Shown here piece after piece: positions 5,372 through 9,956 of a DNA stretch of 9,956 bases (positions within the stretch are counted from its first letter, which is position 1; every line of letters begins with the position of its first letter). This DNA comes from an uncultured Peptococcaceae bacterium (GTDB lineage: Bacteria > Bacillota > Desulfotomaculia > Desulfotomaculales > Desulfallaceae). A program made the position numbers and the translations under genes. The stretch spans positions 1 through 9,956 of the forward strand of contig CAJYBN010000098.1 in NCBI GenBank assembly GCA_913064925.1, given 5' to 3'. The notes beneath the pieces were generated by a model. It was given only the letters and a program-made list of their open reading frames with translations. It was not told the origin of the DNA and did no database searches.

Positions 5372-5911
5372 GTGAATGAAATGGCGACGGAAAAAATGAA
5401 CTTCCGTTATCCAGAAGAAAATGTCCGGGAGATTATCACCAAAGCCGTATGCGGAACGGCACGAAAAACACTGCGATACACCCATTACATTAGCCCACCG
5501 CCCGACGTCGTACCAAGCCAGGTCTTAGGGTGTTCGGTAACTGAAATGAGGTTAAATGAACCGGAGGTGAAAGAGAGAAATATAAACGCTATTACCATCG
5601 GTGCCGGGGGAACTTTCGAAGTTCACATCTGGTACGCGTATAAAAATGGCAAAGAAACCGACGTATTGCGCTACCCCATAAATTTTCAAGAATTTTTGCC
5701 CGTGGAAGATTTCGAGTGCCAAAATGCCGGTACGATAGACGCCAAAATCACGATAAGTAAATGTCCTGTGGTGGTGGAATCGGCAATTACTGAAGACAAC
5801 CAGATTAAGTTGGAAACGGAACTGGAAATTTCCGCCGAGGTAATTGGCGAAACCAAGATACTGGTACAGGTATACGTACCCGGCTGCAGTAATGACGAGG
5901 ATGAGGATTAA
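5372..5911 (+). CDS. cotE: CotE-family outer spore coat morphogenetic protein
   Basis: CotE localises around the forespore in the mother cell and is needed for assembly of the outer coat (and of the exosporium in some Bacillus). The 179-aa product aligns by eye with B. subtilis CotE along its length: REIITKAVCG (19-28) at the N-terminus, ISPPP then VLGC (51-54), the central strand FEVHIWYAY (82-90), ETDVLRYPI, EFLPVEDFE, the VIGETK motif (157-162), and a short acidic tail NDEDED. Length matches the family (~180 aa). The GTG at 5372 is chosen because GGGAGGG lies 6 nt upstream; ATG 5381 behind AGGTGA is an alternative three codons shorter. It follows the 309-aa sigma-K-type gene by 147 bp and ends in a terminator. 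It has extra cysteines (27, 54, 116, 131, 172) compared with what I recall of Bacillus CotE. Confidence 0.87.
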   Translation: MNEMATEKMNFRYPEENVREIITKAVCGTARKTLRYTHYISPPPDVVPSQVLGCSVTEMRLNEPEVKERNINAITIGAGGTFEVHIWYAYKNGKETDVLRYPINFQEFLPVEDFECQNAGTIDAKITISKCPVVVESAITEDNQIKLETELEISAEVIGETKILVQVYVPGCSNDEDED

Positions 5912-5951
5912 TTTTACAACTGCAGGCTATGGTTGAAAAAGAGTTTCCGAA

Positions 5952-5974
5952 GCACGTCTTTGACGTGCCTTTTT
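5952..5974 (+). terminator. Intrinsic terminator after cotE
   Basis: GCACGTC (5952-5958) pairs with GACGTGC (5962-5968) around a TTT loop and is followed by CTTTTT. It lies 40 nt past the cotE stop. Confidence 0.75.
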
Positions 5975-6142
5975 ATTCTTCGACTACGTAACAAAAGACT
6001 TGGATTTATTGCTGTATCAAGCGATTAAATTAATCAACAAATTCAGATCCATTTTAAAGAATGACAAATTCTCGCATATCGGTAACCAAAAAGCTTTTAA
6101 GGGAATAGGGTAAAAATGTGTAAAAAAAACCGAGGTGATAAA

Positions 6143-6880
6143 ATGGCTAAACAACTTCTTTTAAACAGGGGATTTGAAAATGAGCTGGCAAACTTCTACA
6201 CCCAGGGTACCGTCTTAACAAGTGATATTGCCCATTCCGGCGAAAAATCGGCGCTGCTGCTGGCAACCCCAACCGCCATTGCCGAGTTATCACAGGTACT
6301 TATGTTAATCATGCCCGGCACTAAGCTTGCGTTTTCATTCCGCGCCAGGCAATTCCGCAGCGAGGATGTACAAAGTGTATCCAACGTCAGGGCTGAAGTA
6401 AATTTTATCAGCTTGCTTGGAACCGTTATTCCACCAGGCAAAATTATTTCTATAAGAGGCCGCGACTTGCCCAAAAACAGGTGGAATGTTTATGACGGTT
6501 ACGCTGAGGCGCCTTTTGGTACCTTGGCGGTTCAGCTGGTAATTCGCCTTGAGCCGCCGGCAAGCGGAACCAGCGGCTTACTGGTTGACGACCTGGCGCT
6601 GGTTGCCGAAGAGGTAACAACCGGGCCCCAGCTGCAAGCGCCCCTTGTAGCCCCATCCAACCAAAGTTTCCTTACCTTCCCCGGCACTCCGGGGGTACCG
6701 TTCCCTAACTCGCCGTTGCCTAACACGACGCCGCAAACCCCGGGAATGCCGTTCCCCGGCTGGCCATGGCCTAACACACACCACAAGCACCGGGAATGCC
6801 GTTCCCCGGCCCACCGCTACCTAACACGATACCGCAGCCCCCGGGAATGCCTTTCCCCGGCTGGCCCTTCTTCAACATGA
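6143..6880 (+). CDS. NTTRR-F1-type surface protein, copy 1, frameshifted in the repeat tail
   Basis: ATG 6143 has GAGGTGA 6 nt upstream. Residues 1-155 form the conserved domain: MAKQLLLNRGFENELANF, then IAHSGEKSALLL, FSFRAR, SNVRAEVNF and GLLVDDLALVAE. This pattern (NxGFE..., SGxxSxLL, ...VDDLALV) is that of a jelly-roll carbohydrate-binding-like fold, and I recognise the N-terminus as the NTTRR-F1 class, an N-terminal domain placed before variable tandem repeats in Firmicutes. The tail is Pro/Gly rich with four 17-aa repeats of type TPGMPFPGWPWPNTTPQ. The second repeat is one base short, so the current frame leaves the repeats after PNT, reads an unrelated HHKHREC... tail and stops at 6880 (245 aa). 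Restoring one base gives 276 aa ending at 6972. A surface-exposed spore or cell protein is inferred. It has a paralogue at 7736. Confidence 0.8.
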   Translation: MAKQLLLNRGFENELANFYTQGTVLTSDIAHSGEKSALLLATPTAIAELSQVLMLIMPGTKLAFSFRARQFRSEDVQSVSNVRAEVNFISLLGTVIPPGKIISIRGRDLPKNRWNVYDGYAEAPFGTLAVQLVIRLEPPASGTSGLLVDDLALVAEEVTTGPQLQAPLVAPSNQSFLTFPGTPGVPFPNSPLPNTTPQTPGMPFPGWPWPNTHHKHRECRSPAHRYLTRYRSPRECLSPAGPSST

Positions 6881-6888
6881 CATCGCAA
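6686..6888 (+). repeat. Four 51-bp (17-aa) tandem repeats in the copy 1 tail
   Basis: Units at 6686-6736, 6737-6786, 6787-6837 and 6838-6888 encode TPGVPFPNSPLPNTTPQ, TPGMPFPGWPWPNT(T)PQ, APGMPFPGPPLPNTIPQ and PPGMPFPGWPFFNMTSQ. Three units are exactly 51 bp; unit 2 is 50 bp, which shifts the frame of everything downstream. The regular PxPFPGxPxPN pattern resembles polyproline/collagen-like surface stalks but lacks a strict G-X-Y period. Confidence 0.85.
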
Positions 6889-6972
6889 ACCGCGAACGCG
6901 CCGCTGCAAGAGAACCAGAACTCCAGCCGGTCAGAAGATGGTAACGCTCCTGATCCTGAAAATGAAAAATAA
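6779..6972 (+). pseudogene. Out-of-frame continuation of copy 1 (repeats 3-4 and C-terminus)
   Basis: From about 6781 the +2-shifted frame (relative to the start) continues the repeat coding perfectly, then reads ANAPLQENQNSSRSEDG and ends PDPENEK at TAA 6970-6972, directly before the terminator. The natural stop next to the terminator shows this was the original end of the gene. The defect is one missing base in the ACACAC run near 6776-6780. Confidence 0.75.
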
Positions 6973-6982
6973 CAAATCGCAA

Positions 6983-7020
6983 AACAACCCGCTTCTCCTA
7001 AAAAGAAGCGGGTTGTTTTT
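6983..7020. terminator. Bidirectional terminator between copy 1 and the acetyltransferase
   Basis: AACAACCCGCTTCT (6983-6996) pairs perfectly over 14 bp with AGAAGCGGGTTGTT (7004-7017). T-tracts follow in both directions. It serves the forward NTTRR-F1 gene and the convergent acetyltransferase, whose stop (7019-7021) touches it. Confidence 0.9.
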
Positions 7021-7558
7021 ATAATCTGCCTTCTTTTTCCATTTTTTCCAAGGCTTTGGCAATAAAAGTGTCTACATCCCCATAGAAGTATTCTTCAAAA
7101 GCCTTAATTTCCTCAACACTCCAATCCCACCACCTAATTCTAAGCAGAGCTTTTATTTGTTCTTCCGAAAACCTGTACTTTATGATTCTGGCCGGATTTC
7201 CGGCAACTATGGCATAAGGGGGCACATCTTTGGTGACTACCGCACCGGCTCCAACAACGGCGCCGTCCCCGATTTTGACCCCCGATAATATTATTGCATT
7301 ATAAAAAATTACAACATCGTTACCAATAATGGTTGGACCTTTTGAATAGCCGTCTTTATGCCTTTCTCCTAGTTTAAAAAAAAGATATGTCTTTAAAGGA
7401 AAAGCTGCCACGTTGTTAAGAAAATGTTTACCACCCCCGAATATTGTTACCCCTATTGAGCAGCCGCTAAACTTCCCTATCTGAATAAGTTCTCCAGGGT
7501 GATAGGGTACAAAGTTTAAAAAATTTGCAATCGAATGCTCCCCAATGATTATTGGCAT
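7019..7558 (-). CDS. Left-handed beta-helix O-acetyltransferase (CatB/XAT-like)
   Basis: A 179-aa hexapeptide-repeat acetyltransferase, likely transferring acetyl from acetyl-CoA to a hydroxyl of a sugar or small molecule in the cytoplasm. The N-terminal half has IGKFSGCSIGVTIFGGGKHF with His45 at the place of the catalytic His of the xenobiotic acetyltransferase family, followed by AAFPL. Hexapeptide coils follow: PTIIGNDVVIFYNAIILSG, VKIGDGAVVGAGAVVTKDV, then PPYAIVAGNPARIIKYRFS and the C-terminal helix ending in RWWDW, as in CatB-like enzymes. It is somewhat short at the N-terminus compared with ~210-aa CatB. ATG 7558 has GGGGTGG 5 nt upstream. It lies between two NTTRR-F1 genes and near deoxysugar genes, so acetylation of a surface glycan is more likely than drug resistance; that is inference. 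Confidence 0.9.
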   Translation of the reverse strand: MPIIIGEHSIANFLNFVPYHPGELIQIGKFSGCSIGVTIFGGGKHFLNNVAAFPLKTYLFFKLGERHKDGYSKGPTIIGNDVVIFYNAIILSGVKIGDGAVVGAGAVVTKDVPPYAIVAGNPARIIKYRFSEEQIKALLRIRWWDWSVEEIKAFEEYFYGDVDTFIAKALEKMEKEGRL

Positions 7559-7735
7559 TATTCCACCCCGCTTTTTTTACATCTAGTACCATGATATGCC
7601 GCAAGCAGAGAGCATGTTACATAACAAAAATAAAGCTTTCTAAAAGCTAAAATATAGAAAATTATAAAATATTTTGTAACCAAGGTCGCGTTAATGGAAT
7701 ATGTTAGAAAAGAGGTAAATAAAGGGGGGGATTTG

Positions 7736-8317
7736 ATGGCCAAACAGCTTCTATTAAACAGGGGATTTGAAAATGAGCTGGCTAACTTCCAAACCCAGGG
7801 CACCGTTACAATTAACAGCGAGATTGCTCATTCCGGCATCAGATCGGCGCTGCTGCTGGCTAACCCGACTTCAATTGCCGAGTTATCGCAGGTAGTTTTC
7901 TTTATCATCCCCGGTACACCGCTCAGGTTTTCCTTCCGGGCCAGGAAATATTGCAGCGAGGATGTTCAATGCTCATCCAACGTCAGGGCTGAAGTAAATT
8001 TTTTAAGTGCATTGGGCACAATTATTTCGCCCAGCATGGTCATTAACATAAGAAGCCGTAACCTTTCTAAAAAAAGATGGAATTACTATAATGAATACGG
8101 CGAAGTACCTGCAGGCGCAGTGGCCGCCCAGATGGTCATCTGCCTGGAAAAGCCCGTCATCGGGACGAGCGGCTTACTGGTTGACGACCTGGCGCTGGTT
8201 GCCGAAACGATCGCACCCGCAGCCCAGCCGCCAATACCCCCGGCACCTGCTATTCGGCCAGGAATTCCGTTTTCCCGGGCGGCCCATTTCCAACATGGCG
8301 CCCCACACTCCGGGTGA
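7736..8317 (+). CDS. NTTRR-F1-type surface protein, copy 2, frameshifted tail
   Basis: Paralogue of the gene at 6143. ATG 7736 is chosen over an upstream ATG (7694) because a long G-run (AAAGGGGGGG) lies just before it and the product then begins MAKQLLLNRGFENELANF, identical to copy 1. The jelly-roll-like domain spans residues 1-157 (IAHSGIRSALLL, FSFRAR, SNVRAEVNF, GLLVDDLALVAE), with extra cysteines (YCSEDVQCSS) where copy 1 has Phe-Arg and Ser. A short Pro-rich tail follows (PPIPPAPAIRPGIPF), then one extra base in the TTTTCCC run at 8270-8276 throws the frame, ending at TGA 8315-8317 (193 aa). Removing it restores FPGRPISNMAPHTPG, matching the end of copy 1's repeats, and extends the protein to 8387 (216 aa). 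Confidence 0.8.
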   Translation: MAKQLLLNRGFENELANFQTQGTVTINSEIAHSGIRSALLLANPTSIAELSQVVFFIIPGTPLRFSFRARKYCSEDVQCSSNVRAEVNFLSALGTIISPSMVINIRSRNLSKKRWNYYNEYGEVPAGAVAAQMVICLEKPVIGTSGLLVDDLALVAETIAPAAQPPIPPAPAIRPGIPFSRAAHFQHGAPHSG

Positions 8318-8387
8318 GCTAATACCCCAAAGCCAACCCTACGGTCAATCAGCAGCCAGCATATACATCTTATGGCATAAATTATAA
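8274..8387 (+). pseudogene. Out-of-frame continuation of the copy 2 tail
   Basis: The frame starting CCC GGG CGG at 8274 reads PGRPISNMAPHTPGE and continues to TAA 8385-8387. Its first part aligns with PGWPFFNMTSQT of copy 1, so it is the original reading frame of the repeat. The last residues (ASIYILWHKL) look less natural; from about 8335 a third frame reads a smooth Asn/Gln/Tyr tail (NPTVNQQPAYTSYGINYNQN), so a second indel is possible. Confidence 0.55.
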
Positions 8388-8412
8388 CCAAAATAAATTT
8401 AGTAATAATGCT

Positions 8413-8448
8413 AAGAACCCCTTCTCCCCGGTTGGAGAAGGGGTTCTT
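8413..8448. terminator. Hairpin between convergent copy 2 and the epimerase gene
   Basis: AAGAACCCCTTCTCC (8413-8427) pairs perfectly over 15 bp with GGAGAAGGGGTTCTT (8434-8448) around a 6-nt loop. U-tracts are short on both sides. It lies between two convergent genes and 5 nt from the epimerase stop, so it probably acts in both directions. Confidence 0.75.
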
Positions 8449-8452
8449 TACC

Positions 8453-8902
8453 TTACCGGTGTTTCAGCCGCCAGTCATAGGGAATATGATTATTGAGCGG
8501 GTCCAGGCGTTCGATTTCCTGCGGGTCGTGGGGGAGAGTGGCACAGTTGGCCACGATAGCCTTTTGGGTACCCACGCCTTTGAACCCGTTCCACACCATG
8601 GGCGGTATCTTCACCAGGCAGTAATTGTCCTCACCGATAAATATCTCCTGAATTTTCCCTCTGGTGGGCGAAGACTCGCGCTCATCGTATAACACCAGCT
8701 TGATCATCCCGTGGATTACGGCGTAATTAAGGGCCATTTTTTTGTGAATGTGCCACCCTTTAATCACGCCGGGATAAACCACGGAAAAATATATTTCACC
8801 GAACCGTTCAAATTCCGGGTCTGTTTCTTTTAACATGTGCATGATTTTACCCCGCTCATCTGGAATCTGCCTGAGCGGTTTAATGATCACCCCGTCAATC
8901 AT
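8453..8902 (-). CDS. RmlC-like (cupin) nucleotide-sugar epimerase
   Basis: A 149-aa protein of the dTDP-4-dehydrorhamnose 3,5-epimerase family, cytoplasmic enzymes that invert carbons next to the keto group of 4-keto-deoxysugars. It shows DERGKIMHML near the N-terminus, YPGVIKGWHIHKKM with His51 at the family's catalytic-base position, HGMIKLVLYDER with Lys68, and IPPMVWNGFKG. It is shorter than typical RmlC (~180 aa). ATG 8902-8900 is chosen over an upstream ATG at 8932 because it overlaps the preceding rfbH stop by 8 bp, with AAAGGGG before it. Adjacent to an E1 dehydrase, the likely substrate is a CDP-3,6-dideoxy-4-hexulose, as for the 5-epimerase of CDP-ascarylose synthesis, rather than dTDP-rhamnose; that is inferred from context. 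Confidence 0.85.
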   Translation of the reverse strand: MIDGVIIKPLRQIPDERGKIMHMLKETDPEFERFGEIYFSVVYPGVIKGWHIHKKMALNYAVIHGMIKLVLYDERESSPTRGKIQEIFIGEDNYCLVKIPPMVWNGFKGVGTQKAIVANCATLPHDPQEIERLDPLNNHIPYDWRLKHR

Positions 8903-9956
8903 AGGCTTTAACCCCTTTGATAAAATCATCAATGGTATTCAAGACATAATGGATCTCCTGTTCACTCAGCCCGGGATACAGACCGATCCAGAAGGTCCGG
9001 TTCATAATCACGTCGGTATTTTTCAGTTCTCCCGCCACCCTGTGCCTGACTCCTTGAAAAGCGGGCTGCCGGGTGATATTTCCAGCAAAAAGGAGCCTGG
9101 TCCTAATGCGGTGCTCTTCCAAATAATCGATCAACTGCTGCCGGGAAAAGGGGGCGCCGGGACGCAGGGTAAGCAAAAAACCAAACCAGCTGGGCTCAGC
9201 ATGCTCCGCGGCCTGCGGGAGGATAAACATATCTTCGTGCTTCTTTAATCCTTTATATAACAGCTGGAAGTTGCGCCGGCGGGCCTGAATAAATGCGGGT
9301 AATTTGGCCAGCTGGGCCACCCCGATGGCTGCCTGCATATCCGTTGGTTTCAGGTTATATCCCAGGTGGGAGTAAGTATATTTATGATCATACCCGTAGG
9401 GCAGGGTGCCCAATTGCCACTGGAACCGCCGCTGACAGGTATTATCATGGCCCGGCGGGCACCAGCAATCCCTTCCCCAATCCCGCAAGGATTCAACTAC
9501 CCGTTTTAACAGCGGGTCACTGGTGACCACGGCCCCTCCCTCACCCATGGTAATGTGATGGGCGGGGTAAAAGCTAATCGTGGCCAAATCCCCAAAGGTA
9601 CCGGTATACCTGCCCCGGTAGGTGGAACCCAGAGCATCGCAGTTATCCTCGATAAGCCAGAGATCATACTTGCGGGCAATCTCCGTCACGGCATCGAGGT
9701 TAAAGGGATTCCCCATGGTATGGGCCAGTATGACGGCCCTGGTTTTGTCGCTGATGACGGCCTCCAGCTGCTCCACATTGACATTATATGTCCCCAGGTC
9801 CACATCCACGAAAACCGGCACCAGCCGGTTTTGCACTATGGGAGTAACGGTGGTGGGGAAACCGGCGGCTACGGTTATCACCTCATTGCCGGGTCTGAGC
9901 CGCCGCTCGCCCAGCTTGGGTGAAGTAAGGGTGGAAATGGCCAGCAGGTTAGCTGA
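8895..9956 (-). CDS. rfbH: CDP-4-keto-6-deoxy-D-glucose-3-dehydrase (E1/RfbH), 5' part outside window
   Basis: The last 353 codons of a DegT/DnrJ/EryC1-fold enzyme; the N-terminal ~80 residues lie beyond the right edge and the frame is open from base 9956. E1 uses PMP and a [2Fe-2S] cluster, with an E3 reductase, to remove the 3-OH of CDP-4-keto-6-deoxyglucose on the way to CDP-3,6-dideoxyhexoses. Diagnostic features: FYPAHHITMGEGGAV, where a His replaces the PLP-binding Lys of ordinary aminotransferases, and cysteines in EDNCDALG, RDCWCPPG and DNTCQRR that fit the E1 iron-sulfur motif C-X57-C-X-C-X7-C exactly. Also typical are GYDHKYTYSHLGYNLKPTDM and ITVAAGFPTT. The gene overlaps the downstream epimerase by 8 bp. 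The partner genes (rfbF, rfbG, an E3 reductase) would be expected further right. Confidence 0.94.
   Translation of the reverse strand, partial: SANLLAISTLTSPKLGERRLRPGNEVITVAAGFPTTVTPIVQNRLVPVFVDVDLGTYNVNVEQLEAVISDKTRAVILAHTMGNPFNLDAVTEIARKYDLWLIEDNCDALGSTYRGRYTGTFGDLATISFYPAHHITMGEGGAVVTSDPLLKRVVESLRDWGRDCWCPPGHDNTCQRRFQWQLGTLPYGYDHKYTYSHLGYNLKPTDMQAAIGVAQLAKLPAFIQARRRNFQLLYKGLKKHEDMFILPQAAEHAEPSWFGFLLTLRPGAPFSRQQLIDYLEEHRIRTRLLFAGNITRQPAFQGVRHRVAGELKNTDVIMNRTFWIGLYPGLSEQEIHYVLNTIDDFIKGVKAYD

Noticed and set aside
6450..6814. Reverse-strand frames opposite the NTTRR-F1 copy 1 repeats
   Set aside because: Periodic Gly/Val-rich translation simply mirrors the Pro-rich tandem repeats on the forward strand.
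6686..6888. Tandem repeats as a possible CRISPR array
   Set aside because: Units are contiguous 51-bp coding repeats with no spacers and no cas genes nearby.
8091..8387. 98-codon forward frame treated as an independent gene
   Set aside because: Its 5' half overlaps the conserved domain of copy 2 out of frame; only its 3' part is meaningful, as the frameshifted tail of that gene.
8408..9923. Forward-strand frames at 8408-8692, 8835-9248, 9293-9526 and 9555-9923
   Set aside because: All are antisense to the epimerase and RfbH genes, whose family motifs are intact.
1..9956. tRNA, rRNA, insertion sequences or phage attachment sites
   Set aside because: No cloverleaf, rRNA-like segment, transposase frame or paired terminal inverted repeats with target duplications were seen on either strand.

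Overview
The window looks like chromosomal DNA of an endospore-forming Firmicute, most likely a Clostridia member of the Desulfotomaculum/Pelotomaculum (Peptococcaceae) type. The evidence is a CotE-type spore coat morphogenetic protein, sequences matching the sporulation sigma-K promoter consensus (AC-N16/17-CATAnnnTA), G-rich Shine-Dalgarno sites with several TTG starts, and two NTTRR-F1-type proteins, a family I associate with Firmicutes. The genus is inferred, not shown.

Left part (1-3259). The window opens with the last 55 codons of an MscS-type mechanosensitive channel. A 41-aa reverse-strand gene follows. Next is a reverse-strand two-component operon: an OmpR-family response regulator whose end overlaps a HAMP/HisKA/HATPase sensor kinase by 8 bp. 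Upstream of the regulator a 353-bp divergent intergenic region carries its candidate promoter and a good sigma-A promoter for a 57-aa forward gene that ends at a strong terminator.

Middle part (3260-5974). This looks like a late-sporulation block. Two small reverse-strand genes (58 aa and 73 aa) probably form an operon behind a sigma-K-like promoter. Diverging from them is a 309-aa low-complexity protein with a consensus-perfect sigma-K-like promoter 46 bp upstream of its ATG. It is followed by cotE, the outer-coat assembly protein, and a terminator. A 65-codon open frame without a start codon lies in the divergent region.

Right part (5975-9956). Two forward paralogues share a ~155-aa jelly-roll-like N-terminal domain followed by proline-rich tails. 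In both, the tail is broken by a single-base indel: copy 1 within four 17-aa PGMPFPG-type repeats, copy 2 at its only such motif. Between them, on the reverse strand, is a left-handed beta-helix (CatB/XAT-like) acetyltransferase. At the right edge a reverse-strand pair encodes an RfbH/E1-type CDP-4-keto-6-deoxyglucose-3-dehydrase, with the exact C-X57-C-X-C-X7-C iron-sulfur motif and a His in place of the PLP lysine, and an RmlC-like sugar epimerase overlapping it by 8 bp. This pair suggests synthesis of a CDP-3,6-dideoxyhexose.

Working hypothesis: from about 3.4 kb to the right edge this is a spore-surface locus. CotE and small sigma-K-type proteins would build a coat layer, the NTTRR-F1 proteins would be surface proteins with variable repeat tails, and the acetyltransferase and deoxysugar enzymes would supply a surface glycan. 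This resembles in logic, though not in homology, the collagen-like glycoproteins and sugar operons of the Bacillus exosporium. It rests on context and promoter motifs, not on experiment.
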